Both the position numbers and the translations under genes were made by a program. Below are positions 63,500-64,000 of a stretch of 64,000 bases of DNA, piece after piece (within the stretch, counting starts at the first letter, position 1; each line of letters opens with the position of its first letter). Location of the stretch: assembly GCA_015179045.1 (NCBI GenBank), contig WHUZ01000003.1:2170001-2234000 (forward strand). Reading direction: 5' to 3'. A model generated the notes under the pieces. The model had not been told where the DNA came from. It was given only the letters and a program-made list of their open reading frames with translations, and searched no databases. Origin of the DNA: Kalaharituber pfeilii (taxonomy: Eukaryota > Ascomycota > Pezizomycetes > Pezizales > Pezizaceae).

Positions 63500-64000
63500 G
63501 AAGCATGGGTTGCAGAGAAAGGAGGAGAGTGGGTCACAACAAGGCATCCAGCTTATGAGGTCATCAGCCGAGTTGAAAGTGGCAAGAGGGTAGTGGCTCA
63601 TGCAAGGAAAGGGACCCAGGAGTGGAAAGTGATTGAAGAGACGAAAGGGTGGGTCTGGTGTGAGGTAGAAGGAGGTGACAGAGCGGGAGGAGTATATATC
63701 CATCCAGATACGAATTTGGAGACCTTGGAGGATTGGATGGACAGATGGGGAAGGCTGAGAGGCCCAGGAGGCCTGCAGTCTAGCACAGTACTACTGGGGG
63801 ACTTTAATGCGCACCATCCAGCATGGTCCAAACTAGACAGAGGGCCTGACCCAAGGGGAAGGGCACTCAAAGAGGGTTTGGAAGGCACAGGCTGGCTTCT
63901 GGAAACAAGAAAAGGGGTTTCAACATGGGCAAGAGAAGTTGGAGGGCAGGTCAGAGAGAGTGTTCTAGATCTAGTCTGGAAGTATAGGGAATTTGGATGG

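Larger units (their letters stand above)
62361..64000 (+). pseudogene. LINE ORF2 N-terminus, split by another LINE
   Basis: The ATG at 62361 begins MVTEQRMKVAFQNVGGSLRN, the first part of an apurinic-type endonuclease. The frame runs to 62477 (VDVIFIG) and is then interrupted by 62478-63486. It resumes at 63500 in the same frame once the insert and one 13-bp duplication are discounted (EAWVAEKGGEW). The endonuclease motifs continue: GGVYIHPDTN, LLGDFNAHHPAWS, ESVLDLVW. The window ends before the reverse transcriptase. Apart from the insert I see no lesion, so the host element was probably intact when struck. Confidence 0.85.

Overview
The window is eukaryotic, most likely from a filamentous ascomycete. 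It has short introns (48-90 nt) with GT/AG ends and CTAAC- or CTGAC-type branch sites, Tad-like non-LTR retrotransposons, pogo-type DNA transposons and many MITEs. I see no conserved housekeeping gene. It reads as a repeat-rich accessory or subtelomere-like region. I cannot name the species.

The only cellular-looking genes are one unrecognised family, called here the FVPAP family after a shared motif near the C-terminus (FVPAPSLPEYxIRFEE). Nine loci lie on the minus strand. Seven are of a three-exon type: A 4407-5294, B 6824-7722, C 10222-11126, D 13573-14457, E 22170-23095, F 28119-29031 and the fragment G 37331-37741. Two are of a longer, four-exon, probably nuclear type: H 42512-43736 and its broken relative I about 51800-52991. 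B, C and H are intact. D has lost only its last 12 codons. A, E, F, G and I carry start-codon losses, frameshifts or truncation. The three-exon loci share exon phases, a 54-nt last exon, a TATA box plus an imperfect palindrome about 110-120 nt before the start codon, and a poly-C tract about 25-30 nt after the stop. They spread by duplication of roughly 2-3 kb units.

Region by region: 1-15000 holds genes A-D in tandem-like duplicated units, cut by MITEs and short retroinsertions. 14650-21800 is mostly gene-free, with MITEs and one 1.5-kb gag-only retroposon. 21780-29230 holds E and F, a MITE and LINE debris. 31200-37330 and 46000-51340 are two copies of one segmental duplication of about 5-6 kb whose different insertions give filled/empty site comparisons. 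Between them are gene fragment G, a dead pogo-like element (39096-41830) with a foldback element in its intron, and gene H. 51600-53000 is pseudogene I. 53800-57500 is palindromic and foldback DNA. 57500-59540 has tail retroposons and dyad-rich DNA. 59840-64000 is a LINE whose ORF1 is intact and whose ORF2 is split by a second, 5'-truncated LINE.

Two retroposon 3' tails dominate. T1 contains CCCTGCCATGGCGAACAGC, then AAGCGGGGTTACGTGA, then poly-A. T2 contains CCTCGCCATAGCCC, then GGGCGGCACGCGAGTAATGA, then poly-A. Each occurs many times as an insertion of only about 45-75 bp with clear target-site duplications, and each is also the 3' end of an element coding only a gag/ORF1-like protein. The T1 tail also ends a LINE that has an RNase H domain, so a LINE may supply the machinery in trans. 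Coordinates come from reading the sequence by eye. No alignment or database search was possible.
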